This document shows, one piece after another, positions 33,581 to 43,422 of a DNA stretch of 64,000 nt. This DNA comes from Anodontia alba. Taxonomy: Eukaryota; Mollusca; Bivalvia; Lucinida; Lucinidae. Location: positions 72,794,110 through 72,858,109 of the forward strand of contig OZ024829.1 of NCBI GenBank assembly GCA_964016985.1. The letters run 5' to 3'. Both the position numbers and the translations under genes were made by a program. Positions within the stretch are counted from its first letter, which is position 1. The number at the start of each line of letters is the position of its first letter. The notes beneath the pieces are model-generated. The model made no database searches, was not told the DNA's origin, and saw only the letters and a list, made by a program, of their open reading frames with translations.

Positions 33581-34680
33581 ATGTTTAGAAGCTCAAAATA
33601 CTGCAATCGTTTCGAATATATATCAGTTCAACTTAGCATACCTGTGACAGAACTGGAAGGCAATGAGAATCAAAGGAAGGATGGTTATAAATTTTTTTAT
33701 AAATGATAGATCATCTTTCTTTGATTTGTATAATGCCTCCTGGATATAACTTTTAAAGTAAACACATTAACAGACGGGGCAGGTTAAGCAGACGCTGATG
33801 CTATTGCCGTGATTAATAACGCTGCCTCATTAATATCGGATCTACGTGTAAAACAAAATGGCAAAAGAGTTTACGATGGGACTAATCTATTTCGAGTGAA
33901 AAATATCGAAAAATATCAGGGATCTTCTCGAAATGTTGCAAGATTACGCACAAACAAAAGGAAGAAGTGAATACTTCCATTTAGATACAACAGGTACAAC
34001 GGCAATAGCAGTTAATACATTCGCAAACTGGATGGTGCACAACAAGGGATTTCTTGAGCATGATAGACTTATTAGTGATGCAAAAGAAGTAAAATCAATA
34101 ATCCCATTAAATAAGTTTACGTTTTTGATGGGTTGAGAACACCACCGAGAACTGGTGCTGGAATCAGTATCGTCTAGACAGCGGGAATTAACATTTACTA
34201 TTCCAGCCGGGGTAAAAAAAAACCCAAACACTTCTTAGTTTATTTACAGAGGGAAAATAAGACTAATAATCAAGGGAAAAATCCTCATGTTTCTGATACA
34301 TTCAAGATTAATGAAGCCAATGCCAATTGGTATTTACAATTAGCAAGACTTGAAGTTGGAAATGGTATATTACCCAGAGTTAGAATACTTATGATAATAT
34401 GGTGAATATATATAAAGATGTAATCAACTATTCTGGAAAACAGAATGACAAAAATACTGGGTCTCTTTGGACTAGACGCAACTTTCAATCTTGATTTGGT
34501 CTTATTCATTTTAATTTAACATATAGCGATGACGCACTCCAAAGTTCAGATCCCAAACAACTCATGTTAGGGTATAGATAAAACCAGCAGCCTGGCGATA
34601 ACTACAAAGTTTACACAATAATCTTTAATGATGAAGAGGTAAAAGTTGATATTGTAGGAAATGAAACAGTAATAATCTAA
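33581..34680 (+). pseudogene. Major capsid protein (double jelly-roll type)
   Basis: The start MFRSSKYCNRFEYISVQLSI follows TATAATATAGTA. Later pieces, in shifting frames, include AASLISDLRVKQNGKRVYDG, LFRVKNIEKYQ, EYFHLDTTGTTA, GFLEHDRLISDAKEVKS, FKINEANANWYLQLARLEVG and YTIIFNDEEVKVDIVG. The D-L-x-V-x-x-N-G-K-x-V-Y-D and T-P-P-R-T-G-A-G patterns match Polinton/adintovirus-type major capsid proteins, which form the hexon-like shell. It has many frameshifts and stops. The usual length is roughly 450-550 residues; about 365 codons remain, so internal deletions are likely. Confidence 0.55.
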
Positions 34681-34704
34681 TGAAATTATTCATATATAAT
34701 ATAG

Positions 34705-35070
34705 ATGACTTCGTACAAACCATATTCAATAAATTTAACTGATGGACAAAAAAAGACATAAGCAAATGCAGGGGATTGTCCTCTTTTTTTTAACACAAAC
34801 ACTAATTAATAGAATTAAAAAGGCGTTACCAGCTGAGTAGATATAGAAATATCAAAATCACAAACGTCAGCGCAAAGTAAAAATGGGGGATTTTTAGGGG
34901 CGCTGGTTGGTGCACTAAAAAGATTAATGCCAGTTGCCAGCAAGGTTTTACCTAAAGTGGCGGCTTCATTAGCAACTGGTGCTCTTTCGGGATTGGCATG
35001 AATTGGAATTGGGAAATAAATTATTTGGATCAGGGATGATTACCCTACCGGCTTCAAGGAAACAAACGTA
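34705..35070 (+). pseudogene. pX-like small core/membrane-active protein
   Basis: ATG 34705 follows ATATATAATATAG. It begins MTSYKPYSINLTDGQKKT. After frame changes it shows GDFLGALVGALKRLMPVASK and VLPKVAASLATGALSGLA, a small-residue-rich amphipathic stretch. This layout (SINLT-GQ start, then a GFLGAL hydrophobic segment) is typical of the small pX-like proteins coded next to capsid genes in Polintons and adenovirus-related elements. Broken by a stop at codon 19 and by shifts. Confidence 0.5.
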
Positions 35071-35103
35071 GTAAAAACTCACTAGACTAATTATATAAAC
35101 AAT

Positions 35104-35280
35104 ATGTATTTCGATCCATTTGGATTACCGCCGCCTGAAAATTACAGTTTTATTAAAAGGTTTAACAATTTGTAATATCAAGATCCTAAGTCAGTACTTT
35201 GTGGCTACTATTGCCTGTTTTTTATTATGAAATATCAAGAGGGGAATTCATTTTGTGATTTTTATATAAAGCTTTAGACC
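35104..35280 (+). pseudogene. Adenain-like cysteine protease, C-terminal half only
   Basis: The frame MYFDPFGLPPPENY is followed by KSVLCGYYCLFFI. The Y-F-D-x-x-G-x-x-P and C-G-Y-Y-C patterns are those of adenain/Ulp1-type maturation proteases, where the first Cys of CGYYC is catalytic. The N-terminal half with the catalytic His is absent, and the pX-like gene lies directly upstream, so a deletion has removed it. Two further stops are present. Intact enzymes of this family cleave virion precursors. Confidence 0.6.
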
Positions 35281-35331
35281 CCTTAAATCAAGAAATAAAT
35301 GAAAGAATAATAAAAACATATTATATAAACT

Positions 35332-35396
35332 ATGGGAATGTTTAATAATCTGGATTTTAAACACAAAAAAGCCCTCGCAATCCTTATTATTTCAGT
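35332..35396 (+). pseudogene. Unknown small ORF, 5' part, cut by the LTR element
   Basis: ATG 35332 follows CATATTATATAAACT. It reads MGMFNNLDFKHKKALAILII up to the insertion site of the Gmr1-type element. The remainder is at 41855-42020. Confidence 0.4.
35393..35396 (+). repeat. Target-site duplication CAGT (left)
   Basis: CAGT here and at 41855-41858 flank the LTR element. Four to five bp is the usual duplication for Gypsy-class integrases. Confidence 0.75.
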
Positions 35397-35988
35397 TGTT
35401 ACGAGCCAGGCGTAACGAGAAAGAAATGAAAGTGAAACCAGCAACAAGCTTTAATTATTAACAATATTTATTCACAAAAAAATGAGACACGATTCAAAAC
35501 AAAAGAATGTAAGGAGACAGTACCTTTCAAGTTTATGTCACAAAGTCCCTCTGAAATAATCCACGAGAATTTATAAAACAAATCCTTTGAATATCAGTTT
35601 CTTATCCCACAATTTAATGTTCCTGAATTCAGAATTTAAGTCCAGAATGAATAAAATAGTAAAGTAATCCAGTATAGAATAATTTCCAGTGAAAGTATAC
35701 AAAGATGCCCAGATGAAATTCTTCTCTCCTTATATAATATCAGAGAACGTTCTAGAAAAAGAATTTACTACAAGCATCTCTTATTTTCTAGGTTCCTTCA
35801 GGAAACTTCTAAATCTTCCATGACATGCCAAAAATAACTCAGTCCAGAATCAAGGCTGTAAACATCATGTTATTGTAAACATGTTGAACATTCCAGAAAG
35901 TTATTTTTGGAAATATAGTAAATAAAGCTATTTATGGAAACATAGTAAACATGTTGTTTAAAACAATTGAACACCCTGTTATATAACA
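35397..35988 (-). repeat. 3' LTR (left copy)
   Basis: Starts TGTTACGAGCC and ends TATAACA on the + strand. It matches 41263-41854 with no difference that I could find. Confidence 0.95.
35728..35735 (-). promoter_or_regulatory. TATA box in the LTR
   Basis: TATATAAG on the minus strand. The functional copy would be the equivalent at 41594-41601 in the 5' LTR. Confidence 0.5.
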
Positions 35989-35999
35989 CTTCCTCTCTT
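35989..35999 (-). promoter_or_regulatory. Polypurine tract
   Basis: AAGAGAGGAAG on the minus strand immediately upstream of the 3' LTR start (TGTTATAT). It would prime plus-strand DNA synthesis. Confidence 0.8.
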
Positions 36000-36124
36000 C
36001 AGGGAAAAGAAAGATTTATGTAATAAAGCTTTCTTTTGCCATAAAATTATCATAAAACAAAATACTGATAAAGGCAATTATTATCTTATATACAGCAAGT
36101 TACAGGAAACCACAGATCAAGACA

Positions 36125-39100
36125 TCATGCTCTGGACAAGGCATCAGGAATAATATTATCTTTTCCCCTGATATGCCTGATGTCAAGATTGTATTCCTGT
36201 AACAACAGGCTCCATCTGAGCAACCTCTGATTCTTGTTTTTCATCTTATGGATGAAAGTCAGTGGATTGTGATCACTGAAAACAACAATAGGTGAGGACG
36301 AAGAAGTCAGATAAACTTCAAAATGTTGAAGAGCAAGAATGAGAGACAAACATTCTTTCTCTACTGTAGAATAATTCTTTTGATGTTTGTTAAACTTTTT
36401 CGAAAAGTAACAAACTGGATGATCCACACCATTGTCATCCTCTTGCAGTAATACACCACCTGCACCAACATCACTCGCATCTACTGCTAACTTGAATTCT
36501 TTATTAAAATTCGGTGCCAAGAGAACCGGCTCACTTCTCAGTATGGCTTTCAGTTTATCAAAGGCATTCTGACAATCACTGGTCCACTTAAACCTCATTC
36601 TTTTACTAAGTAAATTAGTCAGTGGCTCAGCAATGACAGAAAAATTATTACAGAATTTTCTGTAATAACCGGCCATACCAAGAAATCTCATCAGTTGTCT
36701 TTTGCATGTGGGCACCGGAAAATTTGAAATAGCTTCAACTTTAGCCTCTATAGGTTTAACCTGACCATGACCCACAACATGTCCTAGAAATGTTAAAGTT
36801 GCATGACAGAATTCACTTTTAGCAAGGTTTATTGTCAATTTTGCTTCACTTAGTTTATCAAAGAATGCTTTGATAGTTCCAAGATGGTGATTCCATTCAT
36901 CATTGTATATGATGGCATCATCGATGTAAGCATCGCAATGCTCGATTCCAGCTATTATGGTGTTGATTAAGCGTTGAAATGTTGCTGGAGAGTTTTTCAT
37001 TCCGAAAGGCATTACTTTATAGTGATATAATCCATCAGGAGTAACAAATGCTGAGACCTCTTTGGCTCTTTCTGTGAGAGGAATTTGCCAAAATCCTTTC
37101 AGAAGATCAAATTTAGTTATATATTTTGAATTTCCAATTTTGTCAATACAGTCATCCATTCTTGGTATGGGAAAAGTGTCTGTTTTACTCAAATTATTGA
37201 CCTTCCTGTAATCGGTGCACATCCGATATGTTCCATCAGGTTTTGGCACAAGAATGCAAGGTGAACTCCATTCACTTTGACTTGGTTCAATAAAATCATT
37301 GTCCAGCAAATACTGAATTTCCTCCTTAAGATATTTTTGTTTTGTTGGGTTCATTCTATATGGATGTTGTTTGACAGGTTGTGAGTCCTCAACATTCACA
37401 TCATGATAAATTTTGTCAGTCCTTGTAGGAATGTCCGGAAATAAGTGTTCATATTGATAAATTAACTGTTTCAGTTCTTTTCTTTGGACTGGATCTAGGT
37501 GTGAAAGTTTCTGGTCGAGATCCTTTAGAATGTCAGAATTCTGAAGTTTTGATGAAGCAGGATCAGATTCGGTGAATTTCATGTCTTCAGAGTTCATTTC
37601 ACTTTGTTCCTGAGGGACCGAACTAACAACACTAATTGGTGTAACAGAAGAGCTATCCCTATTTATGTATTGTTTAAGCATGTTTACATGACATAATTGT
37701 TTTTGTTTGCGTCTCCCAGGAGTGTTAACAATGTAATTTCTATCACTAATCTGTTTATCTACAGTGTAAGGGCCGTAATATCTGGCTTGCAATGGTTTGC
37801 CAGGAATAGGCAAAAGAGCAAGTACCCTGTCTCCAGGCATGAATTTTCTTTCTTTTGCATTTTCATCATACCAACGTTTCATTTTCCTTTGTGCTGACTT
37901 AAGATTGGTCCGAGCAGCCTCACAAGCTCTAGACAGTCTATCTTTAAAATCTGATACATACTGAAGTAAGTTCAGAGAACTGTCATCATTCGAGAGAAAT
38001 TTCTCTTTCAAAAGTTTCAAAGGTCCACGCACAGTGTGGCCAAATACCAGCTCAAATGGGCTGAAACCAAGAGATTCCTGAACAGATTCTCTAACAGCGA
38101 ACAACAACAAATGGATGCCCTCATCCCAATCTTTTTCAGTATCAAAGCAGTATGATCTGATCATATTTTTCAGTGTCTGATGAAATCTTTCAAGGGCACC
38201 TTGACTTTCAGGATGATAAGGGGACGATTTATATTGAGTAATGCCCAACTCGTGCATGACCTGTTGAAAAATTCCAGACATAAAATTAGAGCCCTGATCC
38301 GACTGAACAGACTTTGGGAGACCTACAAATGTAAAAAACTTTACCAAAGCATTAACAATGTTCTTAGTTTTAATATTCCTAAGTGGAATGGCTTCTGGGA
38401 AACGTGTAGAAGCACACATTATAGTGAGAAGATATTCATTACCTGACTTTGTTTTGGGCAAGGGACCAACACAGTCAATAATTATTCTGCTAAAAGGTTC
38501 ATCAAAAGCAGGTATGGGCTGTAAATGAGCTTTTGGTATTGTCTGGTTGGGTTTTCCTACCATCTGACAAGTATGGCAAGATTTACAAAATTGAGAAACA
38601 TCAGATTTTAACCCTGGCCAGTAAAAATGGTTAAGAATTTTGTGATAGGTCTTATTTATACCTAAATGACCTGACATGGGAGTGTCATGGGCCAAGTTCA
38701 AAATTTCAGGGCGATAAACCCTTGGAACCACTATTTGGTGGTTAACAGTCCACTCGTCTTCTGCTGAGACATCAGGAGGACGCCATTTTCTCATTAAAAT
38801 GCCATTTTTGACATAAAAACAGACTGGGACTTGATCTATTTCTTTCTCATCTAAAGCCCTTTCAAGTAAAGGCAAAATTTCAGGATCATTATGCTGTTCC
38901 TTACAAAGTTGTGACCTTGACACCAAATCATGACCTTGACCTTGGTTATTTAATATTGAAGAGTAATGACTGGACTCTGACTTGTCACTTAAGTCTGTCT
39001 GCTTGCCAGACAGGCTGGGTGAAAGAGAATTTGTAATCTCATGTTTAAAAGACTGACCCAAAAAGGTATCAGTTAAATCAATGTCCCCATCATTCTGTTT

Positions 39101-40924
39101 TGCTTTCTTTGCCATGGCCCTTGTAACGGCACAAGATGGGTAAAGATCAGGGATTTCCTGCTCAATGGGATCAGGTGGCTGATCAGTACAAGGTATGTTA
39201 GTCAAAAGTGGGTTTACCACAACCTTATCTCCTGCTAAGTCATTGCCTAACAGTAAGTGAACACCTTTAAAAGGTAAAGAAGGTCGAATACCAACAGCCA
39301 CTAAACCAGTTACCAAGTCTGAGGATAAATAAATGTTATGAAGAGGAACATTAACAAATCCACACTCTACACCCTGAATAAGGACACTTTTCCCAGAAGA
39401 AGTCTTCTCAGAAAAAGGCAGAGTATCTGCTAAAATAAGGGATTGAGAAGCTCCAGTATCTCGTAAGATTTTAATTGGGGTAGACTGGGCATAGTCACTA
39501 TTTAGTGACACAAAACCATCTGATAAGAATGGTTCATAAATCTCCATAACAGAATCAGTCTCAGGCCTTTCGGTCTGGATAGGATCTTCCTCCTTAACAC
39601 ATGACTGTGGTTTTGACCGTAAAGAGGTAAGGCCAGTAGGTTTAAGCCCCTCTTGTTTTTCTTTCTTTTTTTTCAGATGTAAACATTCAGATATAATATG
39701 ACCTGTCCTTTTGCAATAATTGCAAATTGGTTGAGATAAGGGATTTTGATCTTTATTTTCACCAGAAGGTTTGGGTTTGGGAGTAAATATTTGGCTATAA
39801 TTGCCAGATGGATTACTGGGACTATGTTTGGATCCTGACTGTGGGAAAAATGGTCTTCTAGAGGGATTTGACTTATTAATAAAGGAAACTTTATGTGTTA
39901 AAGCATAATCGTCTGCAAGTCTAGCTGCAGCTTCCAAAGTTTCAACCTGTTTCTCATCTAAAAAGGACTTAATATCTGAATTTATGCACCTTTTGAACTC
40001 CTCTACCAGCATGAGCTGCCTAAGTTTTTCATGATCGGAGCCAATTTTCTTTGAAGAACACCACCTATCAAACAACTGTTCTTTAGTTCTAGCAAATTCT
40101 ACATGGGTCTGCTCATTTTCTTTCTTACAGTTCCTAAATTTTTGCCTGTAAGCCTCAGGGACCAACTCATAAGCCTTAAGAATTAATTCCTTTACAGTAT
40201 CATAACTGGAGCTCTGCTCGACAGTCAGCTGAGTATATATTTCTCGGGCCTTCCCAATTATAACACTTTGCAAAAGCAAGGTCCAATGCTCCTTTGGCCA
40301 TTTTAAATTTTCTGCTACTTTTTCAAAATGAAGAAAATATTTGTCAACCTCTTTTTCCTGAAATGGAGGAACTAATCTAATGTGCTTGGTAACATCAAAA
40401 TGAGAGCCAGAGTCTAAAGGTTGCCGTTTTACTGTCATATTTTGCATTTCTAGTTCTTTCATTCTTAAATTAAATTGTCTCTCTCTTTCTTTTTCTTCTG
40501 TATCAAATTTTAATTTTTCCCTTTCTATCTGAATTTGTCTTTCTTTTTCTTTCTCCCTCTCTTCCATTTCCATTCTTTCTTTCTGCATTTGTCTTTCTTG
40601 TTCTTTTACTCTTTCCTCCATTTCCATTTTAAGTTTTTCTTGCTCTAATCTTAATTTTTCTAACTCAATTTGCCTCTGAATTTCAAGCTCTCGCATTTGC
40701 AAACCGGTCTGAGTTACGAGAACAAGAGACAAAGCAGAAGAATCAAGAATTTCCTTATCAACCAAAAATTGGACCAAAACATTTTTTATTTCCTGTTTTA
40801 ACATGGACTTGTTAACGTTAGTCAATTCATAGTGAGCAGCAATATCCAACAAATCTGACTTTTTGGCCAAATTTAACAGCTCCTGCGAAGGCGCAGCAAT
40901 AAAAGCTTGGAGGTCAAATGACAT
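36125..40924 (-). CDS. Gag-Pol polyprotein of the Gmr1-type element
   Basis: 1599 residues in one frame. Order: charged coiled coil (about 80-165, runs of Glu/Arg/Lys), a capsid region resembling the SCAN fold (about 185-345), a CCHC knuckle CNYCKRTGHIISEC (about 398-411), a protease with DTGAS (about 487), an integrase HHCC zinc site (about 741-788), the catalytic DDE (D818 region, SDQGSNF at 877, E near 911), a GPY/F module (about 1010-1070), reverse transcriptase with FDLLKGFWQIPL and YIDDAIIY (about 1335), and RNase H starting LAVDASDVGAGG (about 1481) and ending PDALSRA. All catalytic motifs appear intact. Integrase before RT is the diagnostic feature of Gmr1-like elements. It is known for this group that gag is the likely ancestor of vertebrate SCAN domains. 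Confidence 0.95.
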   Translation of the reverse strand: MSFDLQAFIAAPSQELLNLAKKSDLLDIAAHYELTNVNKSMLKQEIKNVLVQFLVDKEILDSSALSLVLVTQTGLQMRELEIQRQIELEKLRLEQEKLKMEMEERVKEQERQMQKERMEMEEREKEKERQIQIEREKLKFDTEEKERERQFNLRMKELEMQNMTVKRQPLDSGSHFDVTKHIRLVPPFQEKEVDKYFLHFEKVAENLKWPKEHWTLLLQSVIIGKAREIYTQLTVEQSSSYDTVKELILKAYELVPEAYRQKFRNCKKENEQTHVEFARTKEQLFDRWCSSKKIGSDHEKLRQLMLVEEFKRCINSDIKSFLDEKQVETLEAAARLADDYALTHKVSFINKSNPSRRPFFPQSGSKHSPSNPSGNYSQIFTPKPKPSGENKDQNPLSQPICNYCKRTGHIISECLHLKKKKEKQEGLKPTGLTSLRSKPQSCVKEEDPIQTERPETDSVMEIYEPFLSDGFVSLNSDYAQSTPIKILRDTGASQSLILADTLPFSEKTSSGKSVLIQGVECGFVNVPLHNIYLSSDLVTGLVAVGIRPSLPFKGVHLLLGNDLAGDKVVVNPLLTNIPCTDQPPDPIEQEIPDLYPSCAVTRAMAKKAKQNDGDIDLTDTFLGQSFKHEITNSLSPSLSGKQTDLSDKSESSHYSSILNNQGQGHDLVSRSQLCKEQHNDPEILPLLERALDEKEIDQVPVCFYVKNGILMRKWRPPDVSAEDEWTVNHQIVVPRVYRPEILNLAHDTPMSGHLGINKTYHKILNHFYWPGLKSDVSQFCKSCHTCQMVGKPNQTIPKAHLQPIPAFDEPFSRIIIDCVGPLPKTKSGNEYLLTIMCASTRFPEAIPLRNIKTKNIVNALVKFFTFVGLPKSVQSDQGSNFMSGIFQQVMHELGITQYKSSPYHPESQGALERFHQTLKNMIRSYCFDTEKDWDEGIHLLLFAVRESVQESLGFSPFELVFGHTVRGPLKLLKEKFLSNDDSSLNLLQYVSDFKDRLSRACEAARTNLKSAQRKMKRWYDENAKERKFMPGDRVLALLPIPGKPLQARYYGPYTVDKQISDRNYIVNTPGRRKQKQLCHVNMLKQYINRDSSSVTPISVVSSVPQEQSEMNSEDMKFTESDPASSKLQNSDILKDLDQKLSHLDPVQRKELKQLIYQYEHLFPDIPTRTDKIYHDVNVEDSQPVKQHPYRMNPTKQKYLKEEIQYLLDNDFIEPSQSEWSSPCILVPKPDGTYRMCTDYRKVNNLSKTDTFPIPRMDDCIDKIGNSKYITKFDLLKGFWQIPLTERAKEVSAFVTPDGLYHYKVMPFGMKNSPATFQRLINTIIAGIEHCDAYIDDAIIYNDEWNHHLGTIKAFFDKLSEAKLTINLAKSEFCHATLTFLGHVVGHGQVKPIEAKVEAISNFPVPTCKRQLMRFLGMAGYYRKFCNNFSVIAEPLTNLLSKRMRFKWTSDCQNAFDKLKAILRSEPVLLAPNFNKEFKLAVDASDVGAGGVLLQEDDNGVDHPVCYFSKKFNKHQKNYSTVEKECLSLILALQHFEVYLTSSSSPIVVFSDHNPLTFIHKMKNKNQRLLRWSLLLQEYNLDIRHIRGKDNIIPDALSRA

Positions 40925-40969
40925 GATTGCTTTTTGCTGGTTTTATCAAGTAAATTTATCAATCAGAGT

Positions 40970-41025
40970 TTATTTATTGATATTTTTCAAAAGTCAATAC
41001 TTGCTTTTTTTTCCTTTTTTTTTTT

Positions 41026-41073
<48 letters not shown>

Positions 41074-41239
41074 AAAGTCAATACTTGTTTTTTTTATCAA
41101 ATAAAGATTTTTATAATTACTGAATTTTTTTTTTAAAAGTCAGTACTTGTTTTATAGCAAACAAATATTTCTTTCTTTAAAAATCAATATTTGTTTTCTT
41201 TAAAAAGCTCAAACTTGTTTTAGCTCAAGAAAATGTTCG
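40970..41239 (-). other. Untranslated leader of the LTR element
   Basis: T-rich on the + strand (a long T run at 41031-41072), with AGTCAATACTTG repeated at about 40993, 41078 and 41138. It lies between the primer-binding site and the gag start. The repeats might have a packaging or initiation role, but that is not shown. Confidence 0.5.
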
Positions 41240-41257
41240 ATCGCGGACGAGCCCCCA
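41240..41257 (-). promoter_or_regulatory. Primer-binding site, tRNA-Pro type
   Basis: TGGGGGCTCGTCCGCGAT on the minus strand, 5 nt after the 5' LTR. This is the tRNA-Pro primer-binding pattern known from gammaretroviruses, with one mismatch (G to C at the fourth base from the end). Confidence 0.85.
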
Positions 41258-41262
41258 ATTTC

Positions 41263-41854
41263 TGTTACGAGCCAGGCGTAACGAGAAAGAAATGAAAGTG
41301 AAACCAGCAACAAGCTTTAATTATTAACAATATTTATTCACAAAAAAATGAGACACGATTCAAAACAAAAGAATGTAAGGAGACAGTACCTTTCAAGTTT
41401 ATGTCACAAAGTCCCTCTGAAATAATCCACGAGAATTTATAAAACAAATCCTTTGAATATCAGTTTCTTATCCCACAATTTAATGTTCCTGAATTCAGAA
41501 TTTAAGTCCAGAATGAATAAAATAGTAAAGTAATCCAGTATAGAATAATTTCCAGTGAAAGTATACAAAGATGCCCAGATGAAATTCTTCTCTCCTTATA
41601 TAATATCAGAGAACGTTCTAGAAAAAGAATTTACTACAAGCATCTCTTATTTTCTAGGTTCCTTCAGGAAACTTCTAAATCTTCCATGACATGCCAAAAA
41701 TAACTCAGTCCAGAATCAAGGCTGTAAACATCATGTTATTGTAAACATGTTGAACATTCCAGAAAGTTATTTTTGGAAATATAGTAAATAAAGCTATTTA
41801 TGGAAACATAGTAAACATGTTGTTTAAAACAATTGAACACCCTGTTATATAACA
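41263..41854 (-). repeat. 5' LTR (right copy)
   Basis: Same length (592 bp) and sequence as 35397-35988. It contains the promoter TATA at 41594-41601. Followed by the second CAGT at 41855-41858. Confidence 0.95.
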
Positions 41855-42020
41855 CAGTTACCAAAGAAAGACCAATGATTCTGGTTTAGTTCGGTGGATT
41901 GATGACAAAAATCAACAAAGGGGTTTTCGTTTAGTCGACGAAAATGTTGCTGTTTTGAATAACTGTACCCTCTTGTTAATCGCTGATGATATTAAACAAA
42001 AGAGTGGAGTCGCAGAATAA
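41855..42020 (+). pseudogene. Unknown small ORF, 3' part after the LTR element
   Basis: Continues the gene begun at 35332. One frame shows DSGLVRWIDDKNQQRGFRLV, then NCTLLLIADDIKQKSGVAE and a stop at 42018-42020. The strand-like pattern might be a small jelly roll, but no family is recognised. Confidence 0.35.
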
Positions 42021-42022
42021 AA

Positions 42023-43408
42023 ATGAGAGTTAACAGGGATATTTTCAAATCTTATAGTGAAGATTCAAAGAAAAAATTTCATTTAGAGAGAATAACATTT
42101 GCTGGACAGTTTAATAAAAATGATGTAATAAATATAGAAACAAGAAATCTCGCGGATGTTCAATTAACATTTTTTTTGACATTAATGTAATCAATGACAT
42201 TAATATTAATGTTATCAATAACAGTAAAGTTAATGTTATCAGTAACAACAAAAATGTTGCTATTATTATTCAGATGTCATTACAAAGATGGAAAGAAATG
42301 CTTGAAAAAAGGAAAAAGGTCGAACAACATTTTGGGGACCTGTATGATTAAATAAAAAATTATAAATTTAGACGAGCTGCCAGTGCGGACTTTTAAAGGA
42401 GAGCAACAAAACCAATCACAGAAAAAAATGAGGAAGAAACAAAGAAGTTGGGAGAAAAGATTGATGAACAAACAGAAGAGCAATTGGTGTTGAGGCCTCT
42501 ATTTGGGGGCCCTTTTGATGTTACCACCAAGAGAAGAGCCATTGCCTCCTATTGAGCCCCTCGAGGAGTACCGAGACCCCGAACCAGAACCTGCAGCAAG
42601 ACCAAAAGAGAAAGTAACTATAGATGTTGATGCTGGTATAGACAAAAATGTAATCGCTGGTATTAATAAAGATAGGGACTTAGTTTTGAACTTAAAATGC
42701 CTTCTGAATTGTAAGAAGAACCAAAAATCATAGAAAAATAGCAAATAGCATAAAACTCAGGAGGTATCAAGGGTGGCTAGGCCAAAAGGCAAATAAAGCA
42801 CAGGAAAAAGCAGAAAGATGATTTGAAATCCAAACAAGTAAATATTAAACGGCTCAGAGCGGCAGCAAAACAAATAGTTTAGGTGTAATACATGATTAAA
42901 AAAAAGGTAAAGGTCTTTCCAGATACCTATATAAAATGAAGAAAGATAGAAAATATAGAAATTAACAAACTGATGTCCGTCGACTTATTAAAAATAAAAG
43001 ACTTGTTGCGACACAGGATGAAAGGGGGTGCGGGGGGGGGGGGCTCTATTATGATGGATGAAAATGTTGATTCTGATCTTATTGATCTATTGACAAAAAG
43101 AATGGAAACAAAATGAAAATATTCCAATTTATCCCAGATATTTTTTAGGAAATTAACCAATCTCTCTGGCTTACAACCAAGAAAAAAGCAAAAGTATAAT
43201 ATTATAAAAAGAGGGTGCATTCCAACATTTTTACAATAGTCCCGATGAACTAATTAATTTTCTTGAATTGATTATTGGGTCAATTGAGGCAGGACATGAC
43301 AACAGTAATATGAAAAATAAGGGGGTGGCATTTATTGATAAGCTGCTAAAACTCGGCGCCATTTCTAAAGATGAACACAGAATTTTATATAATCAAACTC
43401 TTATTTAA
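42023..43408 (+). pseudogene. Cluster of degenerate unknown Polinton ORFs
   Basis: Several short coding-like pieces: MRVNRDIFKSYSEDSKKKFH (42023), RWKEMLEKRKKVEQHFGDLY (42280), an acidic, proline-rich stretch LPPREEPLPPIEPLEEY (about 42520), and ELINFLELIIGSIEAGHDNS, then FIDKLLKLGAISKDEHRILY (about 43245-43405). Between 42190 and 42260 is a repeated AATGTTATCAATAACA motif. At least two former genes are likely. The last one has a conserved-looking small helical domain that I cannot name. None has a known function. Confidence 0.35.
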
Positions 43409-43422
43409 TAATAATATATATA

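Larger units (their letters stand above)
35397..41854 (-). mobile_element. Gmr1-type Gypsy LTR retrotransposon, intact
   Basis: 6458 bp with two 592-bp LTRs that appear identical by eye, a CAGT target duplication, a tRNA-Pro primer-binding site, a polypurine tract and one uninterrupted 1599-codon gag-pol frame. The integrase precedes the reverse transcriptase, the arrangement known for Gmr1-like elements and otherwise for Copia. The RT and GPY/F module are Gypsy-like. The insertion splits a small gene of the older Polinton. Identical LTRs and an open frame indicate a very recent, possibly competent insertion. Confidence 0.95.

Noticed and set aside
36125..40924. Long frame as a host or domesticated gene
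   Set aside because: It lies between matching LTRs with primer site, polypurine tract and target duplication, so it is the retrotransposon's own gene.
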